Below are positions 24,288 through 32,127 of a stretch of 38,763 nt of DNA, piece by piece. A program made the position numbers and the translations under genes. The stretch's first letter is position 1. Every line of letters starts with the position of its first letter. The DNA is taken from contig JACIWU010000022.1 of assembly GCA_014360805.1 (NCBI GenBank), positions 1 to 38,763 of the forward strand, read 5' to 3'. Under the pieces are notes generated by a model that was not told the DNA's origin, did not search any database, and worked only from the letters and a program-made list of their open reading frames with translations. The DNA is from Chloroflexota bacterium (GTDB taxonomy: Bacteria; Chloroflexota; Anaerolineae; DTLA01).

Positions 24288-25349
24288 ATGAACGAACGCG
24301 ACAAGATTCGCCTGACGGCCCTTGCCTCGTGCGCGGGCTGAGCGGGCAAGATGGGGCCCGAGGCCCTGGCGCAGGTTCTGCAGCCACTGAAAGATGCCTT
24401 CCGAGAGGATCAATTCCCGGACTTGCTCGTCGGTCTGGGCAAAGCCGACGACGCCGCCGTGTACCGCCTGTCGCCTGACCTGGCCATCGTCCAGACGCTG
24501 GACTTCTTCGCGCCGGTGGTGGATGACGGCTACACTTATGGGGCCATCGCCGCCGTCAACGCCATGAGCGACGTGTGGGCCATGGGCGGCGAGGTGCTGC
24601 TGGCGTTGAGCATCGCCGCGTTTCCGCCGAACCTGCCGCCGGAGGTCGCTGGCGACATCCTGCGCGGCGCGGGCGACAAAGTCGCCGAGGCGGGCGCGGT
24701 ACTGGCTGGCGGCCACACCATGGAGGACAAAGAGCCGAAATTCGGCCTGTGCGTAACCGGCACGGTGCACCCCGACAAGGTCGTAACTAAGAGCCGCGCC
24801 CAGGTCGGCGACATCTTGGTGCTGACCAAGCCGCTGGGTGTCGGCGTAATCACCACCGCGCTCAAGCAGGGGCTGGCCGACCCCGCCCACGTGGAAGCGG
24901 CCACCGCCAGCATGTTGCGCCTGAACCAGGCCGCCGCGCGCGCCATGCAGGCCGTGGGCGTCCACGCCGCCACCGACATCACCGGCTTCGGTCTGTTGGG
25001 CCACGCGCAAGAGATGGCGGCCAACAGCGGCGTGGGCATCCGTTTCGTCCTGGAGGCGCTGCCCTTCCTCCCCGGCGCGCACGAGTACGCGGCCAAATGG
25101 GTGTTCCCGGGCGGCGCGTACAACAACGAGCGGTTCTACGAGCCGCACGTGTCCTTCGCCGAGGGCATCCCCGACGAGACGCGCCTGCTGCTGTACGACC
25201 CAGAGACGTCGGGCGGGCTGCTCATCGCCGTCGCCCCCGATCGGCTTGCCGCGCTGGAGGCCGCCATGCAGAAGGTCGGGCAGGCGTACTGGGTCGTGGG
25301 CGAGGTGGTGGAGGGCACAGGCACGGTGGCGGTGGTGGAGAGACCGTAG
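24288..25349 (+). CDS. selD: Selenide, water dikinase (selenophosphate synthetase), itself a selenoprotein
   Basis: 353 residues. Makes selenophosphate from selenide and ATP for Sec-tRNA synthesis. The frame begins at ATG 24288 behind TAGGAGACCGAAC and runs LTALASCAG-TGA-AGK. The TGA (24339-24341, codon 18) sits where SelD proteins have a catalytic Cys or Sec, so it encodes selenocysteine. Downstream are the AIR-synthase-like nucleotide-binding features GLGKADDAAVY, LDFFAPVVDD, GGHTMED and DITGFGLLGHA. A gene call that stops at the TGA would start at ATG 24351 and lose the catalytic N-terminus. Its product is required for the Sec in FdnG and in SelD itself. Confidence 0.94.
24339..24385 (+). 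promoter_or_regulatory. Candidate SECIS element of selD
   Basis: After the TGA a stem GGCGCA (24368-24373)/TGC-A-GCC (24379-24385, one bulged A) encloses a GGTTC loop, similar to the GGTCT loop in fdnG. The loop starts 35 bases from the TGA, further than the 21 in fdnG. A closer stem, GGGCC/GGCCC with a CGA loop (24354-24366), competes. Confidence 0.55.
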
Positions 25350-25380
25350 CCGCGAATGCGTGCGAGCGGGACCGCGCCAT

Positions 25381-25456
25381 TCATGTGCATTCGTGTTATT
25401 CGTGGATAACACCCTTCGCCATTTGTGCCCATTCGTGTTATTCGTGGATACACCCC
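25381..25456 (+). repeat. Repeat B, two tandem copies
   Basis: Two copies of CATTCGTGTTATTCGTGGATA at 25388-25408 and 25430-25450, period 42. They fill the selD-phosphoesterase gap together with a promoter. Confidence 0.85.
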
Positions 25457-25464
25457 CGCCCTTT

Positions 25465-25493
25465 TTGCCCGGCCCTGTCGCAGGTGCTATAAT
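25465..25493 (+). promoter_or_regulatory. Predicted promoter of the phosphoesterase-like gene
   Basis: TTGCCC (25465-25470), 17-base spacer, TATAAT (25488-25493) with TGC before the -10. The start codon lies 30 bases on, behind CGGAGG. Confidence 0.6.
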
Positions 25494-25522
25494 CGCGCCG
25501 ACAACATGTTCGGAGGTCATCC

Positions 25523-26455
25523 ATGGCGCGAAAGCGCGGGCGGCGCAGCACGGGCCAAATCTTCCTGTACATTCTGAGCGGCGTGGTCGTCCTGAGCATG
25601 GCGCTGGGGTACGCATTCCTCGCGGCTCCGTCGCAGCCGGCGACCCCGACCCAGGCTCCCGCGGCCCGGACGGCGAACCCTGCCGCGCCAACGCCGGGGC
25701 CGTCGCCCACGCCCACGCCTCTGCCGTCCATCACGCCGGTGCCAGTGGCTCCACGCCCCACGCTTGACCCTTCGGTCGCCGCGTACTCTTTCGCTGTCAT
25801 CGGGGAGACCGCCGGGAATCCCGATGTGTACCGGGCGCTCCTCAAGCAGATTGAGGCCGACGGCAACAGTTTCGTGATCCATCTGGGCAACATGGTGGAA
25901 CGTGGGTCGGCGGCGGAGTTCCAGGCGTGGCGCGAACTCATGGCCGATTTCCCGCTGCCCGTGTACCCGGTTCCGGGGAATCAGGACGCGCTGGACGGCT
26001 CGCTGGCCAACTACCTGGCGTTTACCGGCGCGCCTGGCGTGCACTACTCCTTTGACCGGGGGCAGGTGCATTTTGCGGTGGTGGACGCCTCGCGGGGGTA
26101 TCTGGGAGCCGAAGAGACGGCCTGGCTGGACGCCGATTTGGCGGCCACGCAGAAGCCCGTCAAGATTGTGGCGCTGCACTATCCGCCCTTTGACCCGCGC
26201 GGGTCCGACCAGGTGCTGACGATGGGCAACGAGGCGTTCACCGTGCTCATGCGCCAGCGGGGCGTCCGCTACGTGTTCGCAGGGCACATCCGCGCCTACG
26301 ACCAGACGACCCGCGACGGCGTCATCTACGTCATCTCGGGCGGCGGGGGCGCGCCCCTGTCGCGGAGCGAGGACCAGGGCGGGTTCTACCACTACGTGCG
26401 GGTCTCGGTGAACGGGACGGACATCCAGACCGAGGCGCGCAGGCTCATTCGGTAG
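25523..26455 (+). CDS. Membrane-anchored calcineurin-like phosphoesterase with degraded metal site
   Basis: 310 residues: a basic N-terminus, a signal anchor (12-34), a Pro/Thr-rich linker (about 38-82) and an extracytoplasmic metallophosphatase fold. The fold is clear (VIHLGN, VYPVPGNQD, VHFAVVD, ALHYPPFDP, VFAGHIRAYD, VISGGGGAP), but many metal ligands are replaced. The DxH position reads GETA (Glu95), the GD Asp is Asn123, the GNHD His is Gln154, and the GHxH second His is Arg257. His219 and His255 remain. It may be a pseudoenzyme or bind one metal. It ends 8 bases before a convergent gene. Confidence 0.82.
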   Translation: MARKRGRRSTGQIFLYILSGVVVLSMALGYAFLAAPSQPATPTQAPAARTANPAAPTPGPSPTPTPLPSITPVPVAPRPTLDPSVAAYSFAVIGETAGNPDVYRALLKQIEADGNSFVIHLGNMVERGSAAEFQAWRELMADFPLPVYPVPGNQDALDGSLANYLAFTGAPGVHYSFDRGQVHFAVVDASRGYLGAEETAWLDADLAATQKPVKIVALHYPPFDPRGSDQVLTMGNEAFTVLMRQRGVRYVFAGHIRAYDQTTRDGVIYVISGGGGAPLSRSEDQGGFYHYVRVSVNGTDIQTEARRLIR

Positions 26456-26463
26456 CCGCGTCT

Positions 26464-27510
26464 CTACTCCACCAGCCCCAGCCGCCGCGCCGCAGCCACC
26501 AGCCCAAACGGCCCCGTCATCATCATGTCGCCGTGGGGGGCGGCGGTGTGCCACCCCATGCCAGCCGCCATGTGACGGTTGGGCCCCGTAACCACCACGT
26601 GCGCGAATGGCTCGTGCCGTGGATAGTCGCTGCGCACATAGCACCCGTGCCCGTTGTCGGCCAGCACCTCCTCGTTGGGCAGCGTGGCCGCGCGAAACCG
26701 CGCGATGAAATCCCGCAGGCGGTCCGGGTTCAGGATCACCGTGTGGTGCTCAAAGACGCCGTACACCGTCTCACCGCGCACCAGGAAGGCGATGGTGTGC
26801 TGGTTGCCCAGGTTCACCACCACCAGCCCCTGCGCCTGGCGTTCGGTGGCGAAGGGGTCTTGCAGGGCGCCCAGGATGGCCGCCGGGCCGGTGTCCATGA
26901 GCAGAGCGCCCGGCACCTGCTCCTGCACCGCGCGCATGCGCGTCAGATGCGGCGGAATCTCGCGGTACGCCAGGGCATCCAGGTGTCCGCCGCTGTCAAT
27001 GAACCGCTCCCATTGGCGGAAGCGGAATCGGCGCTGGCTTTCGGTGAAGGTCTCCCCGTGGTCCTGCACGGCGATGGCGAACAGCGCCGGCATGTCCACC
27101 TCGAATAGGGCCAGCGCCTGGCGGATGGCCGGCAGGTCCACGTCGCCCGTCTGGATGGGCAGGGCGTCGGCGGGCGCCTGGTCCACGATCTCAATCCCCA
27201 GCGCGCGCACCTCTTCGGGGTTGTCGCGGACGGTCTTGGCAGCCTCAGGCGTGGCGAAGACCCGCAGCCCGGCCCGAATGTGCTTCTTCATGGCCGACAC
27301 GCACGGTCCGCCCCCCATAAGTTTCCCATGCAGGAACACGTCCCTGCGGGCCTCGGTGGCCTTGCGAATTCGGCGGGCCACGATGGTTGTCTGCGAAGGC
27401 AGCACCAACTGGTAGCAGTTCTCAATGGGCTTGTCGGCGTCGTACACGAGCATGTCTTGCGTGCCGGCCCCGACGTCTATGGCCAGCAACTGGCGGTGGG
27501 GTGATGTCAA
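26464..27510 (-). CDS. DUF1786 family protein (ASKHA-like fold), function unknown
   Basis: 348 residues. The N-terminus LLAIDVGAGTQDMLVYD looks like the phosphate loop of the actin/hexokinase/Hsp70 fold, and LVVVNLGNQHT (about 227-237) could be the second one. This fits the DUF1786 family, which databases sometimes label as pyruvate formate-lyase activating without support; there is no CxxxCxxC radical-SAM motif here. The TTG at 27510 follows AGGAGGAATTC at good spacing and is taken as the start. It lies 34 bases after a small membrane protein gene on the same strand, so the two probably form an operon. Confidence 0.75.
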   Translation of the reverse strand: MTSPHRQLLAIDVGAGTQDMLVYDADKPIENCYQLVLPSQTTIVARRIRKATEARRDVFLHGKLMGGGPCVSAMKKHIRAGLRVFATPEAAKTVRDNPEEVRALGIEIVDQAPADALPIQTGDVDLPAIRQALALFEVDMPALFAIAVQDHGETFTESQRRFRFRQWERFIDSGGHLDALAYREIPPHLTRMRAVQEQVPGALLMDTGPAAILGALQDPFATERQAQGLVVVNLGNQHTIAFLVRGETVYGVFEHHTVILNPDRLRDFIARFRAATLPNEEVLADNGHGCYVRSDYPRHEPFAHVVVTGPNRHMAAGMGWHTAAPHGDMMMTGPFGLVAAARRLGLVE

Positions 27511-27544
27511 TGAATTCCTCCTCGCGGGATCGGCTTGCGGGCGC

Positions 27545-27973
27545 TCACTCGGTGTTGTTGGCGTCTATCCTCAGCACGCGCGCCAAGGCAGGCAGCGTCG
27601 CGAACCAGAAGAAGCCATCCTTGAAGAATGCCAGGAAGTGGACAGGCCCGACCCGCGTAATATCCGCGTATTGCCCATAGAGCGTGCCGAAGTTCACCAG
27701 CGCCACGATGAACGCCAGCAGCACCGTGCGGGCGTCGGGGCGAAACGCTCTTTGGATGACGTAGAAACTGGCCAGCGCGCCCAGCACCTCGCAGACCAGG
27801 AGCGTGGCGAAGATGGCCCACACGTTGGGGTCGTTCTCCACGAAGGCCGAGGCGATCCCCGAGAACGGCGACGAGACGGCGGCCTTCAACTCGCCCGTGT
27901 CCACCCATACGATGACCATACCCATGACAATCAGCAGCGCCGCCAGCACGATCAGCGCGATTCCCTTCTTCAT
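27545..27973 (-). CDS. Small integral membrane protein of unknown function
   Basis: 142 residues with about four hydrophobic helices (roughly 4-24, 52-74, 80-103, 110-130). No motif is recognised. The ATG at 27973 follows GGGAGG with 7-base spacing; a TTG two codons earlier is too close to that site. It has its own promoter at 28024-28053 and leads into the DUF1786 gene. Confidence 0.7.
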   Translation of the reverse strand: MKKGIALIVLAALLIVMGMVIVWVDTGELKAAVSSPFSGIASAFVENDPNVWAIFATLLVCEVLGALASFYVIQRAFRPDARTVLLAFIVALVNFGTLYGQYADITRVGPVHFLAFFKDGFFWFATLPALARVLRIDANNTE

Positions 27974-28023
27974 GTTCAAACCTCCCGCTCCTGGCCTTGG
28001 TTCCGTGCCCGCCGCGTGGGCCT

Positions 28024-28053
28024 ATCATACGCGCAGGCGGGCCAGTCTGTCAA
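28024..28053 (-). promoter_or_regulatory. Predicted promoter of the small membrane protein operon
   Basis: Minus strand TTGACA (28048-28053), 18-base spacer, TATGAT (28024-28029). It is divergent from the cytochrome promoter 63 bases away. Confidence 0.65.
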
Positions 28054-28115
28054 AGTTGTGGGTGGGGCGGGCGCGAACGCACCCCGGAACCGAACGCCGC
28101 ACTTTTTCACTTTTG

Positions 28116-28144
28116 TTGACAACCTGTGTCCCTATATGTATACT
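28116..28144 (+). promoter_or_regulatory. Predicted strong promoter of the multihaem cytochrome gene
   Basis: TTGACA (28116-28121), 17-base spacer, TATACT (28139-28144). The start codon at 28185 follows GGGGAGGT. Confidence 0.8.
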
Positions 28145-28184
28145 GCGTACTACATCGCCAGTGGCATTCGCAGGGGAGGTTACC

Positions 28185-29876
28185 ATGAGTTGGCTAGGGA
28201 AAGTTCTCTCTCCCTTTGACCCGCGCGAGCCAGAGGGGCGCAAGCGCCTTCTGATATTCGTGGGAGGCCTCGTGATCCTCGTAGGTATCGGCGTGGGCCT
28301 CATTCTGGTCTGGGACTACACCAATAGCCCCGCGTTCTGCGGAACGCGCTGCCACACCATGCCGCCCGAATGGGTGGCCTACAACAACTCCTACCACGCG
28401 CGCGTCTCATGCGTGGACTGCCACATCGGGCGGGTGGGCACGCTGAGGGCCATCCAACTGAAGTCCACCCACGGCGGGCACCTTACAAGCCTCATCTTCA
28501 ACAGTTACGAGCGCCCCATCTACGTGAAGTCGCTGCGCCCGGCGCGGGAGACCTGCGAGCGATGCCACTGGCCCGACGCGGTGTTTGACGACTCCGTGCG
28601 CCGCATCGTCCACTACGAGCCCGATGAGCACAACACGCAGCGCACCACGTTTCTCATCTTCAAGACGGGGGGCGGGACCGAGCGCTTTGGCACGGGCCGG
28701 GGCATTCACTGGCACGTCATCAACAAGGTGTACTACATCGCCACCGACGACCTGAAGCAGAACATCCCCTGGGTGCAGGTTGTGGATGAGGCCGGCAACA
28801 CGACCGAGTACATGGACGTGGAATCGCCCCTCACCCCCGAGCAGATTGCCTCCGCCGAGAAGCGCCTCATGGACTGCGTGGACTGCCACAACCGCAGCGT
28901 GCACGATTTCAAGTCGCCCGACTCCATGCTGGATCGGGCCATTGAACTAGGCCGCATTAGCAAGAGCATCCCGTTCATCAAGCAGAAGAGCATGGAACTG
29001 CTGGACGCCCCGTATTCGTCGTTTGACCAGGCGATTCAGGCGATTGGGCAACTTCCAGCCTTCTACCAGACCAACTACCCCGACTTCTACGCGAAGAACG
29101 CCGACGCGGTGCAGCAGGCAGCCGCCATCGTCAAGGAGATCTTCCAGGATACGTACTTCCCGGACCTGTCCGTGGGCTGGACTACGCATCCGAACAACAT
29201 CGGCCACAAGGATTTCCCCGGCTGCTTCCGCTGCCACAACGGCAAGCACATGAACGCCCAGGGCGAATCCATCCGCCTGCACTGCAACATCTGCCACACC
29301 ATTCCGGTTGTGTCCAGCGAGGGCGCCCAGCCGAAGATTGCGGAACTGGGGAACCTGCTACTGTCGGCGCAGGAGCCGGCCTCTCACCTGGCGGCGAACT
29401 TCATGGCCGACCACCGCTTCCAGGCCGACAAGTCGTGCGAGGCCTGCCACGGCCCCATCAAGTTCGGCACAGACGATACGAGTTTCTGCAGCAATTCGGC
29501 GTGCCACGGCACCAAGTGGCCTGTGGTGAACCTGGACGCGGGATTCACGCACCCCATCTCGCTGGAGGGCAAACACGCCCAGGTGTGGTGCCACGAGTGC
29601 CACAACGGTGTCAAGAAGCCGCAATACGTCTGCGCCAATTGCCACCAGCCACCGGCGGGCCATTTCGCGGGCGACTGCGCTCAGTGCCACACACCGGCGG
29701 GGTTCAAGGAGTCGGCGGCCGGCTTGCTCAGCAACGCCAAACCCGTGCCCCACGCGATTGTCGGGCGCGAGCAGTGCCTGACATGCCACGCGTCGGCGGT
29801 GAAGCCTGTGCCTGCGTCGCACGCGGGGCGCACGGACGACACGTGCACCCTGTGCCACAGGCCGCGGAGTTCGTAG
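28185..29876 (+). CDS. NapC/NirT-type membrane multihaem cytochrome c
   Basis: 563 residues. One N-terminal membrane helix (22-43) anchors an extracytoplasmic cytochrome domain. I count eleven CxxCH haem sites (CVDCH, CERCH, CVDCH, CFRCH, CNICH, CEACH, CHECH, CANCH, CAQCH, CLTCH, CTLCH). Two spaced variants could also hold haem: CGTRCH (52-57, CX3CH) and CSNSACH (CX4CH). Up to 13 haems are therefore possible. The first site lies at SPAFCGTRCHTMPPE, the NapC/NirT position that takes electrons from quinol. The C-terminal third is cysteine-dense and resembles cytochrome wires. It is a single gene with a strong promoter; the acceptor is unknown. Confidence 0.9.
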   Translation: MSWLGKVLSPFDPREPEGRKRLLIFVGGLVILVGIGVGLILVWDYTNSPAFCGTRCHTMPPEWVAYNNSYHARVSCVDCHIGRVGTLRAIQLKSTHGGHLTSLIFNSYERPIYVKSLRPARETCERCHWPDAVFDDSVRRIVHYEPDEHNTQRTTFLIFKTGGGTERFGTGRGIHWHVINKVYYIATDDLKQNIPWVQVVDEAGNTTEYMDVESPLTPEQIASAEKRLMDCVDCHNRSVHDFKSPDSMLDRAIELGRISKSIPFIKQKSMELLDAPYSSFDQAIQAIGQLPAFYQTNYPDFYAKNADAVQQAAAIVKEIFQDTYFPDLSVGWTTHPNNIGHKDFPGCFRCHNGKHMNAQGESIRLHCNICHTIPVVSSEGAQPKIAELGNLLLSAQEPASHLAANFMADHRFQADKSCEACHGPIKFGTDDTSFCSNSACHGTKWPVVNLDAGFTHPISLEGKHAQVWCHECHNGVKKPQYVCANCHQPPAGHFAGDCAQCHTPAGFKESAAGLLSNAKPVPHAIVGREQCLTCHASAVKPVPASHAGRTDDTCTLCHRPRSS

Positions 29877-29994
29877 GCCGGGCACGCTGTGCCACCTGGG
29901 TTACCGCCGCGCAAGGCGCATCGCTCGGCATGACGGGGGCGCGAGGGCAGGCTCGCGTGTCTGCTCCCCGCTGGGAGCCCGGGCGGGGGCGCGC

Positions 29995-30699
29995 CTATTC
30001 GGTCGGTGCCCCCGTGTAGCGGCCCTGGAAGGCCTCCATCAGCGCCTTGCGCTGTTCGGGCGACAGGATTTCTTCCTTGGGTAGGCCCCGCAGGAAGTCC
30101 TTGAGTTGCTTTTCGGTGAGCACGGGCACGTCGGGGTTCTGGACGCTCAGTTCGGCCCTGGGCGACGAGAAGACCACGGCCCCGTGCACAGGCACCTCCA
30201 CATCGGGCAGCACCCGGGCGACAAACTTCTGCACCGCCTGCATCAGCGCCTGCAACTCGCGGGACGGGTTTCCCAGCGACTCGGTGCCGAAGAACGCGAA
30301 CAGGCGGCGAAGGTTGAAGGGATGCTTCCACCGATTGCCGTTGACCAGGATGCGCCCTTCCTGCGACTTGACCAGGAAGACGATGATGCCCGACGGCCCC
30401 ACAACCGCATGGGGCACCGGCCCGGTGTAGTTGAACAGCGTGAACTTGTTGCTGAAGCCCTTCAGCCCGCGCGTCAGCACCTGATCGGCGCGAGGCTCCT
30501 TGACCCACTGATTGGCATTGTACACGCCGATGTTGGACACGGTGAACCCGATGACCAGGCACCCCAGCGACACCAGGAACAGTTGCGGCGAGAACGAGAC
30601 CACAAACCCGACGAGAAGAATCAGCAAGCCGATGAGGCTGGCGCGCTTCCCCAGTTTGGCGCGCGAGGCGATCAACTGCTCGTCCGTTACGACTCTCAT
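29995..30699 (-). CDS. Membrane protein with NERD-like domain
   Basis: 234 residues. Two adjacent hydrophobic helices (about 19-38 and 42-60) are followed by a soluble domain whose VPHAVVGPSGIIVFLVKSQEGRI resembles the NERD (nuclease-related) core strand pattern. The usual catalytic Glu/Lys pair is only partly visible, so nuclease activity is doubtful. It starts at the base directly before the plsX stop codon, so it is co-transcribed with plsX. The 118-base gap after it contains only a short CGCGAG/CTCGCG hairpin. Confidence 0.65.
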   Translation of the reverse strand: MRVVTDEQLIASRAKLGKRASLIGLLILLVGFVVSFSPQLFLVSLGCLVIGFTVSNIGVYNANQWVKEPRADQVLTRGLKGFSNKFTLFNYTGPVPHAVVGPSGIIVFLVKSQEGRILVNGNRWKHPFNLRRLFAFFGTESLGNPSRELQALMQAVQKFVARVLPDVEVPVHGAVVFSSPRAELSVQNPDVPVLTEKQLKDFLRGLPKEEILSPEQRKALMEAFQGRYTGAPTE

Positions 30700-31710
30700 C
30701 TACGCTTCTCCTCCGGCGCCAAGTTGTTCGGCCACGCCGCTCTTGATTTGCTCCACGATTTTGCCGTTCACAGCGCGCTCGGCGACGCGGATGGCGTTGC
30801 AGATGGCCTTGGCGTTAGAGCGCCCGTGGGCGATAATCACGACGCCGTCCACGCCCAGGAGCGGCGCGCCGCCGTACTCGGCGTAGTCCAGGCGGTGCTT
30901 CACGGCGCGGAAGGCGGGCTTGGCCAGGAGCGCCCCCAGCGCCGCCACCTTGCGCCGCCGAATCTCCTCGCCGATGATGCCCAGCATGAGCGCGGCGGCC
31001 CCCTCGGCCAACTTGATGATCACATTCCCCGTGAACCCATCGGTTACCACCACGTCGGCCATGCCGGCGGGGATGTCCTTGCCCTCCACATTGCCGATGA
31101 AGTTCAGGTTGCTGCCCTTCAGGAGTCCAAAGGCTTCCTGAACCAACATACTGCCCTTCCCTGGCTCCTCGCCGTTGGAGACGATGCCGACCCTGGGGTT
31201 GGGCACGCCCAGCACGCGCTCGGCGTAGATGCTGCCCATGATGCCGAACTGCTGCAGGTAGAGCGGCTTGCAGTCGGTGTTCGCGCCGATGTCCAGGATG
31301 AAGGTGAACCCCTTCTGGGTGGGGAAGACGGTGGACAGGGCGGGGCGCTTGATGCCCGGGATGCGGCCCAGCCGGAACAGCGCCGCCGCCAGCACGCCGC
31401 CGGAGTTGCCCGCCGACATGAAGGCGTCGGCCTCGCCGCTCTTGAGCAGATTCATCCCCACCACCATGGAGGAGTCCTCCTTGGCCTTCACCGCTTCGGC
31501 GGGGTGCTCGTCCATATCAATCACCTGGCTGGCGTGGCGGAATTGAACCCTGTCGGGGGGCAGGGGGTAGTTTTCTAAAAGGGGCTTGACTTTGTCCTCC
31601 TGGCCCACAAGGATTACGTCCGCGGTGCCTTGGGCCAGATACGCTTGCAGACCCTGGATGACCACTTCGGGGGCGTCGTCGCCTCCCATCGCGTCCACCA
31701 CAATTCTCAT
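30700..31710 (-). CDS. plsX: Phosphate acyltransferase PlsX
   Basis: 336 residues. Converts acyl-ACP to acyl-phosphate at the start of phospholipid synthesis. Family motifs are present: IVVDAMGGDDAPE at the N-terminus, AFMSAGNSGG (about 97-106), DIGANTDCKP and DGFTGN. Length is normal. The ATG at 31710 follows AGGAGGCG; the reading frame further upstream runs antisense through a tRNA and is spurious. It is followed without a gap by the NERD-like gene. Its promoter overlaps the divergent tRNA promoter. Confidence 0.95.
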   Translation of the reverse strand: MRIVVDAMGGDDAPEVVIQGLQAYLAQGTADVILVGQEDKVKPLLENYPLPPDRVQFRHASQVIDMDEHPAEAVKAKEDSSMVVGMNLLKSGEADAFMSAGNSGGVLAAALFRLGRIPGIKRPALSTVFPTQKGFTFILDIGANTDCKPLYLQQFGIMGSIYAERVLGVPNPRVGIVSNGEEPGKGSMLVQEAFGLLKGSNLNFIGNVEGKDIPAGMADVVVTDGFTGNVIIKLAEGAAALMLGIIGEEIRRRKVAALGALLAKPAFRAVKHRLDYAEYGGAPLLGVDGVVIIAHGRSNAKAICNAIRVAERAVNGKIVEQIKSGVAEQLGAGGEA

Positions 31711-31752
31711 GGGGCGCCTCCTGGAGAGATTGCCCTGAAATAGGGCTACTCC

Positions 31753-31781
31753 ATTGTAGTGGACTTTTGTCCAGTTGACAA
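31753..31781 (-). promoter_or_regulatory. Predicted promoter of plsX
   Basis: Minus strand TTGTCA (31776-31781), 17-base spacer, TACAAT (31753-31758). Its -35 shares bases with the -35 of the divergent tRNA-Leu promoter through the palindrome GTTGACAAC-like core. Confidence 0.7.
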
Positions 31782-31803
31782 CTGGGCACGGGCAGGATAT
31801 AAT
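31775..31803 (+). promoter_or_regulatory. Predicted strong promoter of tRNA-Leu
   Basis: TTGACA (31775-31780), 17-base spacer, TATAAT (31798-31803), both consensus. The tRNA begins 10 bases later. Confidence 0.85.
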
Positions 31804-31813
31804 AAACTTTGAC

Positions 31814-31896
31814 GCCCGCGTGGTGGAATTGGCATACACAGCAGGTTGAGGGCCTGTGCCGGTGACGGCGTGGAGGTTCGAGTCCTCTCGCGGGCA
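31814..31896 (+). tRNA. tRNA-Leu (anticodon GAG)
   Basis: An 83-base class II tRNA. The acceptor stem GCCCGCG/CGCGGGC is perfect, the discriminator is A, and the anticodon stem GCAGG/CCTGT holds loop TTGAGGG (anticodon GAG). A long variable arm (TGCCGGTGACGGCG) and T-arm GGAGG-TTCGAGT-CCTCT are clear. The 3' CCA is not encoded (CCT follows the discriminator). Confidence 0.95.
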
Positions 31897-31955
31897 CCTC
31901 ATGCGCGACCGTCGGGAGGTTGCGCACCCTACGCAGCGCAGCACATCACCAGACC

Positions 31956-31984
31956 TTGACAGGAGCGCCAACTGCCTTTATAAT
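31956..31984 (+). promoter_or_regulatory. Predicted strong promoter of the liv operon
   Basis: TTGACA (31956-31961), 17-base spacer, TATAAT (31979-31984), both consensus. It lies 290 bases before livK, which leaves a long leader. Confidence 0.85.
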
Positions 31985-32020
31985 GGCTTCTGTTGAGATC
32001 ATCACAAATCCGTTGTATCC

Positions 32021-32127
32021 TGCGAGGATTGGAGTGCCAATGGGGGTAAACTCCAGTTGCTGCTCCAGCACAGGTTCGCTATCGTGCGCTACGACAGCGC
32101 AATGTTGCCTGCCTCGCAGATTTTTTG
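32021..32127 (+). promoter_or_regulatory. Folded leader with terminator-like end upstream of livK
   Basis: TGCGAGG (32021-32027) pairs with CCTCGCA (32112-32118), closing a junction with three inner stems: GGAG/CTCC (32031-32054), TGCTG/CAGCA (32058-32070) and TGCGCT/AGCGCA (32085-32101). GATTTTTTG follows at once. A closing helix next to a U-run is the layout of a riboswitch or attenuator acting on transcription. I do not recognise the class. The remaining leader to 32273 holds a strong AAAGGAGGTGATC site at 32143-32155. Confidence 0.5.

Noticed and set aside
24351-25349. SelD starting at ATG 24351
   Set aside because: It lacks the catalytic N-terminus and a ribosome site; the frame extends through a Sec-type TGA to ATG 24288 with a good site.
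26464-27510. Pyruvate formate-lyase activating enzyme
   Set aside because: No radical-SAM CxxxCxxC motif; the sequence has an ASKHA-type phosphate loop and fits DUF1786.
31711-31971. N-terminal extension of PlsX
   Set aside because: The frame runs antisense through the tRNA-Leu gene and two promoters; PlsX homology starts at 31710 behind AGGAGG.
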